Of a stretch of DNA of 43,393 nt, positions 1 to 7,629 are shown piece after piece (positions within the stretch are counted from its first letter, which is position 1; each line of letters starts with the position of its first letter). A program made the position numbers and the translations under genes. The notes beneath the pieces were generated by a model. It was not told the origin of the DNA, did not search any database, and saw only the letters and a program-made list of their open reading frames with translations. Source of the DNA: Bacteroidales bacterium (lineage in GTDB: Bacteria; Bacteroidota; Bacteroidia; Bacteroidales; Lentimicrobiaceae); contig JAGXGB010000067.1 of NCBI GenBank assembly GCA_024636955.1, positions 1-43,393 on the forward strand, read 5' to 3'.

Positions 1-74
1 GCCTTTAGCCTTTAGCCTTTTTTACCTTTAGCCTTTAGCCTTTAGCCTTTAGCCTTTTTTACCTTTAGCCCTAA
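1..74. repeat. Heptanucleotide repeat tract (GCCTTTA)n
   Basis: Tandem GCCTTTA heptamers run from the window edge to the stop codon of the FAA-hydrolase gene. They are interrupted twice by the same variant block, GCCTTTTTTACCTTTA (15-30 and 52-67, 37 bases apart). Read in the sense of the adjacent gene the unit is TAAAGGC, so each unit carries a TAA. Similar tracts occur at 24652-24679 and 34526-34549, also touching stop codons. The tract may continue outside the window. Confidence 0.9.
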
Positions 75-686
75 CTACCTAATATTACACAACAAAACCT
101 TCCTCCCCCCAATAAACCCCTCCAACTTATCACCAACAGTAACCGGTCCTACACCGGCGGGTGTTCCTGTAAAGATCATATCACCCATCTTGAGGGTAAC
201 AAACCGTGATACATAGGCAATTATTGAATCAAAGTTGAAGATCATTTCTGAGGAGTTGCCAATTTGCACTTGCTGGTCGTTCTTTGACAGACTGAACCCG
301 ATATTACCAAGGTCGGCGAATTCCTCAACCGGGATAAATTCACTTACCGGAGCTGATGAGTCGAACGCTTTCGCGATCTCCCATGGTAAACCTTTAGCCT
401 TTGCTTCCTGCTGTAAGTCGCGGGCAGTAAAGTCGATACCAAAGCCTATACCATCATAATAAGTGTGGGCGTGCTTTTGGATAATATTCCTGCCTACTTT
501 ATTGATATGAAGCACCAATTCACCCTCGTAATGAATATCATTTGAAAATGCAGGGTAAAAGAACGGTAAATTTCCACGTACCAATGCTGATTCAGGTTTC
601 ATAAAGAAAACAGGTGTTGCCGGAACCGGGTTATTCAGTTCTTTAGCGTGTTCAGTGTAGTTGCGGCCAATGCAGATTATCTTCAT
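75..686 (-). CDS. Fumarylacetoacetate hydrolase (FAA) family protein, acylpyruvase type
   Basis: This is a 203-aa single-domain FAH-fold protein, the length usual for small bacterial acylpyruvases and oxaloacetate decarboxylase/tautomerases. Visible family marks are the opening MKIICIGRNY, the metal-ligand region HYEGELV (E54, E56) with D85 in GIDFTARD, K106 in the KAFDSS segment, and GTPAGVGPV near residues 175-183. Members are Mg-dependent cytosolic C-C hydrolases or decarboxylases of small oxo acids, and the exact substrate cannot be read from sequence. The start is the only sensible ATG, with no obvious Shine-Dalgarno. The gene lies downstream of the exonuclease gene on the same strand with a 120-base gap, and its stop codon abuts a heptamer repeat tract. 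Confidence 0.9.
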   Translation of the reverse strand: MKIICIGRNYTEHAKELNNPVPATPVFFMKPESALVRGNLPFFYPAFSNDIHYEGELVLHINKVGRNIIQKHAHTYYDGIGFGIDFTARDLQQEAKAKGLPWEIAKAFDSSAPVSEFIPVEEFADLGNIGFSLSKNDQQVQIGNSSEMIFNFDSIIAYVSRFVTLKMGDMIFTGTPAGVGPVTVGDKLEGFIGGRKVLLCNIR

Positions 687-763
687 ACAAGCAATTAATT
701 AACTTTTTAAAATAGGCATCATTATCATCCAGTCAATATTCATTGTTGGCAACTCATGGTGCG

Positions 764-812
764 TACTTAGAACCTAAGTACACCTTGTAACTCTTAAACT
801 TAGAATCTAAGT
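764..812. repeat. Two related short inverted repeats 33 bp apart at an exonuclease gene end
   Basis: TACTTAGAACCTAAGTA (764-780) and ACTTAGAATCTAAGT (798-812) are each near-palindromic, with 6-7 bp arms and a 3-base centre, and they resemble each other. The second contains the TAG stop of the exonuclease gene (minus strand, 807-809). They could be small hairpins in the mRNA 3' end, or a duplicated gene end. Confidence 0.6.
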
Positions 813-1631
813 AACACTTACAGAGTTTTTATTAAAACCCCGCAGTTTAATAGCCGTGATCACCTTCTTAGTGTACAAAGGAAAGTCAGCTTTCATCATC
901 CAGTCATAATAGGAGGGTTCGAGGCTGAAGACTTCTTCAACGGTTTTGCCTTTGTATTTCCCAAAATTAAACACTTCACGATCCTTTGCATTAAAGATTA
1001 TGTGGCCCACCAGATCAGCGTTCTTGTTCTGGTTAGAGAAATCATGCAATGCTTTGATGTCATTCACTACAGGTTTGCATGGAATGCCGTCAGCACCTGT
1101 GTATTCAGTATTCTCGTAGCACAGTAATTGGGCTTTGAGTATTTCATAAGTAGCCTTTGTATCAGCTTCAGCGGAATGGGCATTTTCAAGCTCTTTTGTG
1201 CAGTAAAAGCGGTAAGCAGCTTTGAGTGTGCGCGGTTCCATTTTATGAAAGATGTTTTGAACATCAACAAAACGCCTTCCTTTCACTTCAAAGGCAATAT
1301 CAGCCCTGAGGAATTCCTCCACCAGTAATGGAATATCAAATCTATTTGAGTTATACCCTGCCAGATCACAATGATTGAGGAATAAGGCAATACGAGGACC
1401 TGCTTCAGCAAATGTTGGTTCATTGATAAGGTCGGCATTCGTGATACCATGTACCGCGGTGGCTTCAGGTGGTATAGGTATTACAGGATTAATTCGCTGT
1501 GTTAATACTTGTTCCTTTCCGTCAGGGTTTATCTTTATGATACTGATTTCGATGATCCGGTCGGTGGCTACATTTGTACCTGTTGTTTCAAGGTCAAAAA
1601 CAGCGAGTGGTTTTATTAGGTTGAGTTCCAT
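807..1631 (-). CDS. DnaQ-like 3'-5' exonuclease with ExoX-like C-terminal domain
   Basis: This 274-aa protein has a DEDDh exonuclease domain in residues 1-170. Exo I is FDLETTG (D13, E15), Exo II is YNSNRFD (D99), and Exo III is HSAEAD (H152, D157), so all catalytic residues are present. A C-terminal segment (about 215-260, FNFGKYKGKTVEEV) matches the small ExoX-type C-terminal domain found in many Bacteroidota exonucleases. The likely role is metal-dependent 3'-5' trimming of DNA in repair or proofreading. It is too short and lacks the polymerase partner to be called DNA polymerase III epsilon with confidence. The ATG start follows the E2 terminator, so the gene is probably transcribed separately. 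Confidence 0.9.
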   Translation of the reverse strand: MELNLIKPLAVFDLETTGTNVATDRIIEISIIKINPDGKEQVLTQRINPVIPIPPEATAVHGITNADLINEPTFAEAGPRIALFLNHCDLAGYNSNRFDIPLLVEEFLRADIAFEVKGRRFVDVQNIFHKMEPRTLKAAYRFYCTKELENAHSAEADTKATYEILKAQLLCYENTEYTGADGIPCKPVVNDIKALHDFSNQNKNADLVGHIIFNAKDREVFNFGKYKGKTVEEVFSLEPSYYDWMMKADFPLYTKKVITAIKLRGFNKNSVSVT

Positions 1632-1640
1632 TAATTAAAT

Positions 1641-1674
1641 AAAAAGCTTCAGGAACTACATTATTCCTGAAGCT
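1641..1674 (-). terminator. Intrinsic terminator after the E2 gene
   Basis: Read on the minus strand, AGCTTCAGGAA, an 8-base loop and TTCCTGAAGCT form a perfect 11-bp stem (1645-1655 with 1664-1674), followed by a run of T. It lies between the stop of the E2 gene (1696) and the start of the exonuclease gene (1631). Confidence 0.85.
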
Positions 1675-1695
1675 GTAAATTTAGACAAAAACGCT

Positions 1696-3243
1696 TTAAA
1701 TGGTTCTGTTTGTATCGAAACTTTCAAGTATTTGCTGCATTTTTTGCAGGAACTTACCTCCCAATGCTCCATCGACTACGCGATGGTCATAAGCAAGAGA
1801 AAGAATAACCATATGCCTGATAGCAATAACGTCACCATGTTCAGTTTCAAGCACTACCGGTTTCTTTTTGATAACACCCAGTCCAAGTATAGCAACCTGA
1901 GGCTGGTTGATTATAGGTGATCCGGTAATACTGCCAAATGTACCAAGGTTAGTAATGGTAAAAGTTCCGCCCTGAATATCATCAGGTTCAAGTTTACCCC
2001 TACGCGCTTTATCAGCCAGGCTGTTTACATCTTTAGCCAAACCCAGCAAGCTCTTTTGATCGGAATTTTTTATAACCGGAACAATGAGGTTGCCGTTTGG
2101 CAGTGCTGCAGCAATTCCGATGCTAATGTTTTTACGTAAAATCACATTATATCCATCAACTGATGCATTTACACCCGGTAGTTCTTTAATTGCCTGTGTT
2201 GCGGCTTCAACGAAAATAGGGGTGAAGGTGATTTTCTCCTTTTCACGTTTAAGGAACTCATCTTTCACTTTCTCGCGCCACATCACCATATTTGTGACAT
2301 CAACCTCAATGAAGGAAGTAACATGAGGTGAAACCTGTTTTGACATAACCATATGGTCAGCTATAAGCTTACGCATACGATCCATTTCAATTATTTCGTC
2401 GCCTTGTTGCGCAGTAACAGGTGGAGCCGGTTTTGCAGTTGAAGGAACGCTTGTTTTTTGCGCCGCTTTCGCCTGATCTGCTTGTGGCTGCTGTTGCTTC
2501 TGCGGTTCAGCGGATTCCCCAGGCTGCTGTTTCTGTGGTTCAGCAGATTCCGCGGGTTGCTGTTTGCGTTGTTCAAGATAGGAGAGAAGATCAGTTTTAG
2601 TAACACGCCCTTCCTTGCCGGTACCTTTTACTTTCTCAAGCTCTTTTCCTGTGATCCCTTCAGCCTTTGCAATATTCTTTACAAGTGGGGAGTAGAAGCG
2701 GTCAGATTCAGTTTCATCTTCATCTTCTGACTGAGTTCCGGATTCATTCTCCTGACCTTCCATTTCTTCATCCTGAGCTTCGGTTTCACCACCCTGAGCT
2801 AAAGCTTTACCATCGGTACCACCAGCCTGAGTTTTAGCATCGGTTTTTGCTTCTACTGATTGTTTGGATTCAGCTTTTTCAGCTTTAGGTTGTCCGGCAC
2901 CTCCATCGGCCTGGTTTTCTGCATACTCAGGTTTATTGGAAATGGTTGCTGTTTCTTCTTTTTTCTGCGGGGTGTCTTTTGATTGCTCTTCAGCACTATC
3001 AGGTTCAGTTTCAATGATTGCAATCACTTTGCCAACCTCCACTACATCACCCTCATTATACTTTACTTCAATTAGTTTACCTTCAACCGGAGATGGTATT
3101 TCAGAGTCTACTTTGTCAGTTGCGATTTCTAAAATGGGATCATCTTCTTCAATTGTATCTCCCGGTTTTTTGATCCATCGGGTTATTGTTGCTTCAATGA
3201 TACTCTCACCCAGTTTGGGCATTATTACTTCAAATTGTGCCAT
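1696..3243 (-). CDS. 2-oxo acid dehydrogenase E2 component (dihydrolipoamide acyltransferase)
   Basis: This 515-aa E2 has one N-terminal lipoyl domain (about 1-77, lipoyl lysine K44 in IATDKVDSE). A long low-complexity acidic then Gln/Ala-rich linker (about 80-185) precedes a peripheral-subunit-binding domain (about 184-228, SPLVKNIAKAEGI). A second Q/P-rich linker leads to the acyltransferase domain (about 285-505) with H487 and D491 in the HRVVDG motif. It transfers acyl groups to CoA in a pyruvate- or branched-chain-type complex. The fused E1 gene lies 4.4 kb away on the same strand, separated by two unrelated genes; no E3 gene is visible. A -7-like TAACTTTG lies at 3310-3317 on the minus strand, about 60 bases upstream. 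The linker carries a 33-bp tandem repeat. Pyruvate versus branched-chain specificity cannot be fixed. Confidence 0.93.
   Translation of the reverse strand: MAQFEVIMPKLGESIIEATITRWIKKPGDTIEEDDPILEIATDKVDSEIPSPVEGKLIEVKYNEGDVVEVGKVIAIIETEPDSAEEQSKDTPQKKEETATISNKPEYAENQADGGAGQPKAEKAESKQSVEAKTDAKTQAGGTDGKALAQGGETEAQDEEMEGQENESGTQSEDEDETESDRFYSPLVKNIAKAEGITGKELEKVKGTGKEGRVTKTDLLSYLEQRKQQPAESAEPQKQQPGESAEPQKQQQPQADQAKAAQKTSVPSTAKPAPPVTAQQGDEIIEMDRMRKLIADHMVMSKQVSPHVTSFIEVDVTNMVMWREKVKDEFLKREKEKITFTPIFVEAATQAIKELPGVNASVDGYNVILRKNISIGIAAALPNGNLIVPVIKNSDQKSLLGLAKDVNSLADKARRGKLEPDDIQGGTFTITNLGTFGSITGSPIINQPQVAILGLGVIKKKPVVLETEHGDVIAIRHMVILSLAYDHRVVDGALGGKFLQKMQQILESFDTNRTI
2500..2565. repeat. 33-bp in-frame tandem repeat in the E2 linker
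   Basis: Two 33-bp copies (2500-2532 and 2533-2565) encode the 11-residue unit KQQP(A/G)ESAEPQ in the flexible linker between the subunit-binding and catalytic domains. They differ at a few bases, so the duplication is not brand new. Confidence 0.85.
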
Positions 3244-3389
3244 AACAATATTTAATTGGTAGGCTTTTCAGGCCTGTTATTATAACGCTTTCAGCGATGC
3301 CGTATTTAACAAAGTTATATAAAAAAGGTTTAGGAATTCGGCATTTACCTTCACTTTTGTAACGATACAGCCTGGTCAGGAGTTTCTGA

Positions 3390-5348
3390 TCAATTGCGGC
3401 CAAGGTTTCTGAATCCCCGCCATATGATATTCAGGTCAGTTCCCATTTTATAATCCCTTGCATAAAGCATATTTAGCCTCGATGATGTTTCAGGAGATAT
3501 CTTTTTATCCGGGAAAACGTCAGTTGGATTCAGTACACCTGTTTTTATGCGAGGAAGAATGTTGTTATCGCGATTGCTGTAGCCAACAAACGACCTGATA
3601 CCCAGTAACACTTTAAACAAGTTCACAATAAAACTAAATGGATTTTTTGTGATCCACATCAAAACCGGGGATAAAGGAAGGAGTACCAACGCAACTGCCA
3701 GGTCGAACAATCTCTTATTACGCAGGTTATTCGGTTTGCCAACTGAGTTTATATCAATAACGTACAGATCGCCGGTGGTGTTGATGGAATTAGAGCCGAT
3801 TATGGATAAGCTCTCGGGTGGGGCAATCTTGAAATCGACTTCATTTTGCTGAAGTTGACTCATAATATCAATGATCTGTTGCGCGGGTATATCACGGGCG
3901 CAGAAAATCACTTCGTCAATTTTATAAATACTAATGATCTCGGAGATTTGATTTAGACTACCAATAAATCCCGTGGCCTTCTCTTCATCTCTATTAAGGC
4001 TTACTAAACCAATAAATGCCGGATTAATTAGTGTTTTATGCAAAAGATCAGCTACACGGTTAGCCTCATTTTCTTCTCCGGCTATAATAAATCTCTTATT
4101 AATGGTGTATCCAAGACGGTAATCCTTAAACCCACTGAAGTGCAATATCAGCCTGATGCTTATCATTGAAATAAGTGCCCAGAGCCCGGAGAGTAGTATA
4201 ATAGCTCGTGAGAAACGGAACTCCGATGGTAACAAGGCATAGAACACAAGTATTGCAACAGACCCGGCTAAAATTCCTGCAATTATTTTCCTGATTTTTA
4301 GAGGCTTGTCGTATCCACCTGCCACAAACACTGAAAAGAGCCAAACAACCACATACAACGGCAAAATCAGCAAAAGGAAAATATCAGGGTAGTGCCCACC
4401 AATGGTATAGGTAACATGCGATTCCCAATAATTGACTATCACCAGTGAGCCTAAATAGATAACAAGGGCATCCATGATTGGGAGTAACAGCGTTTGGAGT
4501 AGCCTTGTTAATATTGCCATGCCTGCTCTTAAGTAGATGGCTATATGAATCAAAATGGAAAATAACCGGGCATTATTCTGTGAAAAATGTTTTTTGGCGA
4601 ATATTATCATCGCATTATAAAACACGAACACGTAGTTGATACTCGATTTCTTAGTGCTTTCGCCTTTATAATGAATTATCCTGGCTTCAGGAAAATAATA
4701 ATTCTTGTATCCGCCCTTGGTGATCCTGTAGCTGAGATCAATATCTTCACCATACATAAAGAACGTTTCGTCAAGTGACCCCACCTTCTCAATGGTCTTT
4801 TTCCTGAGCATCATAAAAGCGCCGGATAAAATATCAACCTCATGAGTTTGATTATTATCGAGGTAACTCAGATGGTATTTACCAAAGAGCTTTGACTTGG
4901 GAAAAAGGGAAGATAGTCCGAATATTTTATAGAAAGCTACATCAGGTGTAGGAAGACCTCGTTTCGACTCGGGCAAAAACTTTCCTTTACCATCAACCAT
5001 CTTAATACCCAAACCACCGGCATCAGCGTGTTCATCCATAAAGGCAACACATTTGCGTAGCGTATCCTGCTCAAGCAGGGTATCAGGATTTAAAAGAAGT
5101 ATGTAATCACCTTTCGCTATGCTGATAGCCTGGTTATTGGCTTTTGAAAAACCTGTATTTTCTTTATTGGCAATTAATTTGACCCATGGAAATTTGGCAA
5201 TAACCATTTCGTTAGAACCATCAACGGAGTTGTTGTCAACAACAAATACTTCACATTCAAGGCCTTTGATTGCTTCTTCAACAGAATGAAGGCATTGCTC
5301 AAGGAAATACCTAACGTTATAATTAACAATTACAATGGAAAGCCTCAT
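3390..5348 (-). CDS. GT2 glycosyltransferase fused to a degenerate polyprenyl-phosphate sugar-phosphotransferase
   Basis: This is a 652-aa fusion. Residues 1-260 are a GT2 (GT-A fold, rhamnosyltransferase-like) domain with VVDNNS (D38), NTGFSKANN and LLNPDT (D89). About 265-410 holds four or more membrane segments. About 415-540 is a Rossmann-like domain beginning RFIIAGEENEANRV, as in the N-terminal half of WbaP-type phosphoglycosyl transferases. From 545 (KRLFDLAVALVLLPLSP) the protein resembles the start of the sugar-transferase domain, but the middle is missing. It resumes at LFKVLLGIRSFVGY (577-590), aligning to the conserved LFNVLKGDMSFVGP. The catalytic Asp-Glu dyad position reads Ser-Phe (572-573), so phosphosugar transferase activity is unlikely. 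It probably acts in surface-glycan assembly at the inner membrane. The GT2 call is firm; the degenerate C-terminal domain is inferred. Confidence 0.82.
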   Translation of the reverse strand: MRLSIVIVNYNVRYFLEQCLHSVEEAIKGLECEVFVVDNNSVDGSNEMVIAKFPWVKLIANKENTGFSKANNQAISIAKGDYILLLNPDTLLEQDTLRKCVAFMDEHADAGGLGIKMVDGKGKFLPESKRGLPTPDVAFYKIFGLSSLFPKSKLFGKYHLSYLDNNQTHEVDILSGAFMMLRKKTIEKVGSLDETFFMYGEDIDLSYRITKGGYKNYYFPEARIIHYKGESTKKSSINYVFVFYNAMIIFAKKHFSQNNARLFSILIHIAIYLRAGMAILTRLLQTLLLPIMDALVIYLGSLVIVNYWESHVTYTIGGHYPDIFLLLILPLYVVVWLFSVFVAGGYDKPLKIRKIIAGILAGSVAILVFYALLPSEFRFSRAIILLSGLWALISMISIRLILHFSGFKDYRLGYTINKRFIIAGEENEANRVADLLHKTLINPAFIGLVSLNRDEEKATGFIGSLNQISEIISIYKIDEVIFCARDIPAQQIIDIMSQLQQNEVDFKIAPPESLSIIGSNSINTTGDLYVIDINSVGKPNNLRNKRLFDLAVALVLLPLSPVLMWITKNPFSFIVNLFKVLLGIRSFVGYSNRDNNILPRIKTGVLNPTDVFPDKKISPETSSRLNMLYARDYKMGTDLNIIWRGFRNLGRN

Positions 5349-5412
5349 TTAAACAAGCTTATTTAACAGCATGTAAAGGTATTAAAAAACCACATGGTTA
5401 CAATATTTAATA

Positions 5413-7584
5413 CTATAGGCCATCAACAGATACAGGTAATGAGAAGTGAAATGTAGCGCCTTTGCCTTCTTCACTTTCTGCCCATATTTCTCCTCCATGT
5501 CTGTTGACAATTCTCTTCACTATTGCTAAACCAACACCGGTTCCTTCAAATTCGTCACTGCTGTGGAGTCGTTGAAAAGTGCTAAAAAGCTTATGCGCAT
5601 ATGCAGGATTAAAGCCAACACCGTTATCCTGAATGGAATATGTAACCAGATTATTATCAATGCTGCTGGATATTTTAATAATTGGTGTTTCACTCCTTTG
5701 TGAGTACTTAATTGCATTGGAAATCAAATTTGACCACACCTGTTGAATAAGGGTTTTGTCGCCTGCTGCCGGTAGCATGGTATTAACTTCCAACCTCACT
5801 TTCTCACTCATAGATGTACTAAAATTGTCGTTGACCACCTCCTTAATAATCTCATTCATATTTAAAGAACCAAAATTCAGGTTAATTCGTGTCACCCTCG
5901 ACAGATCAAGCAGGTCCTTGATCAACTGATCCATCCTCCTTGCATTTTTCTTAATAATGCTGAATAAGCGTTTGACCTCATCACTTAGTTCATCTACGTA
6001 CTCATTAAGGACAATATCGGTGAAACCCTGTATAGATCTCAATGGGGCTTTTAAATCGTGGGAAACGGAGTATGAGAATGATTCCAGCTCTGCATTCAGC
6101 AATTCAAGCTGGTTAGCCCGTTCAGTAAGTGATTTATTGAGTTCAGCTACTTCCAGAGTGCGCTTGTATACACGTTGTTCAAGGCTTTCGTTCAATTGTT
6201 TGAGTTCATCGCCAATACGCTTTCTCTCAGTAATATCCTCATATACGAAAAGGATGTTGTTTTCCTTATTTATTGGATCAATTAAATTAGTAACCAAGCA
6301 GCTCAATTGTACAAGATTACCTTGTTTCCCCTTCCTGGAAGTTTCAAAAGAATATCTATTGCCCGAATTGTTTAATTTTTCAATAATTCTGGAATATTCC
6401 TCTTCTTCTGATTGTTCAAATAACGGATTACTCTTGTTTAAGATATCAGTATATGTCCAGCCAAAAACTTCAGTGGCAGCATTATTCCATATCAGTATCT
6501 TTTTTTCTCGTGAAATCACAACAAGTGGCAGGGGAGAAGCCTGAATAACAGTTTGCAGTATTTCCCTGTTATTTATTAACTCATTATTCAAACGTATCTG
6601 TTCATTCAGGTTTTTCACCCTCGATTTCTGTACAAATTGTAAATGCCCTAACACAAATATGAATACAAACAGCAAGGAGTAGATGCCAATGATCCACTTC
6701 TTCTCTGCCAGGGGTTCCTCAACTCTGCCAATTTCAGTGTGTACAACAAGCACCCATTTTGATCGGGGTATCTTCTTTACACTTGCAATAATGTCCTTCC
6801 CATTGGGGCCTTTGCCGGTAAATGTTCCTTCTATTCCCTTGGTTGCCATCACAAGTGGCGCATCATCGTAATTTTCTATTTCACCACCTGCAAGGCTGTC
6901 AATTGTTTTAAACTTTTTGCTGTTTACAAAGTAAACTGAGTCGCCCTCATTCCTAACCATTGAGTATACCACATTGTAACTGTGGGTTTTGTCCATGATG
7001 ATATCATCAAGAAAATGCATGCTTAAGTTAGTTCTAAAAACCAGGCATGCATCAGGTTCATCAGAGCCTGTTAACTTCAATTTGCCAATACTGGCATAGA
7101 AAAGCTTGTTTGTATTGCCTCGTCGGTATACATCAATGAAAACAGGCTCATCTGAACGCATGGAATTCACGCAGGTGTCAACTACATGCGGTGAGAGCGT
7201 AATTGAATCATTTCCAACAATGAAATGCGTGCTTCCATCCTTATCAATCAGAAAGATATCATAACCATGTGATGCCTGTGTTTGACTGAGCCATTGCATA
7301 AGGTTAATTTTGTTCCGGGCTTTACCTGAAAGGAAAGTTTTAACCTCTTGCAAAAACATAGTATTCTGACGAAAGAAGGCAATATCATTATCCCGTTCTT
7401 TTAACCAGTTCTGAATCTCCTCAAGTTTGAGTGTGTTGAGTGTTAACAGTTGGCTTTCGGTTTTCTCAAAAACGGTAGTTCTGTTTTCCTTATAGTATAA
7501 ATATCCTGTAGTAACGATGATAACAGCTGCTATAAGATAAACAATACCAGGAAGCAGCCAGCGCTGATTACTATTCATCCCCAT
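5413..7584 (-). CDS. Membrane-bound PAS-containing sensor histidine kinase
   Basis: This 723-aa kinase has an N-terminal TM segment (about 12-32), an extracytoplasmic sensor region of about 260 residues (Cache-like in layout), a second TM segment (about 296-317) and a PAS domain (about 345-465). A coiled-coil linker, a HisKA domain with the phospho-acceptor H509 in SVSHDLKAPLRS, and a HATPase domain follow, with N box (NLISNAIKYS), G1 (DNGVGF) and G2 (GTGVGLAIVKRI). The DHp/CA type (SHDLKAPLRSI) resembles phytochrome-like and Bacteroidota orphan kinases. No response regulator is adjacent. The ATG at 7584 is preferred to the GTG just before it; another ATG lies at 7578. The ligand is unknown. 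Confidence 0.9.
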   Translation of the reverse strand: MGMNSNQRWLLPGIVYLIAAVIIVTTGYLYYKENRTTVFEKTESQLLTLNTLKLEEIQNWLKERDNDIAFFRQNTMFLQEVKTFLSGKARNKINLMQWLSQTQASHGYDIFLIDKDGSTHFIVGNDSITLSPHVVDTCVNSMRSDEPVFIDVYRRGNTNKLFYASIGKLKLTGSDEPDACLVFRTNLSMHFLDDIIMDKTHSYNVVYSMVRNEGDSVYFVNSKKFKTIDSLAGGEIENYDDAPLVMATKGIEGTFTGKGPNGKDIIASVKKIPRSKWVLVVHTEIGRVEEPLAEKKWIIGIYSLLFVFIFVLGHLQFVQKSRVKNLNEQIRLNNELINNREILQTVIQASPLPLVVISREKKILIWNNAATEVFGWTYTDILNKSNPLFEQSEEEEYSRIIEKLNNSGNRYSFETSRKGKQGNLVQLSCLVTNLIDPINKENNILFVYEDITERKRIGDELKQLNESLEQRVYKRTLEVAELNKSLTERANQLELLNAELESFSYSVSHDLKAPLRSIQGFTDIVLNEYVDELSDEVKRLFSIIKKNARRMDQLIKDLLDLSRVTRINLNFGSLNMNEIIKEVVNDNFSTSMSEKVRLEVNTMLPAAGDKTLIQQVWSNLISNAIKYSQRSETPIIKISSSIDNNLVTYSIQDNGVGFNPAYAHKLFSTFQRLHSSDEFEGTGVGLAIVKRIVNRHGGEIWAESEEGKGATFHFSLPVSVDGL

Positions 7585-7629
7585 CACTTTTACTTTATTA
7601 GTATAAACACTAATACTGAATGAAATGCT

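Noticed and set aside
5957..6544. A 195-codon plus-strand open frame
   Set aside because: It is antisense to the kinase's PAS and HisKA region; Ser/Leu-rich composition is typical of a shadow frame.
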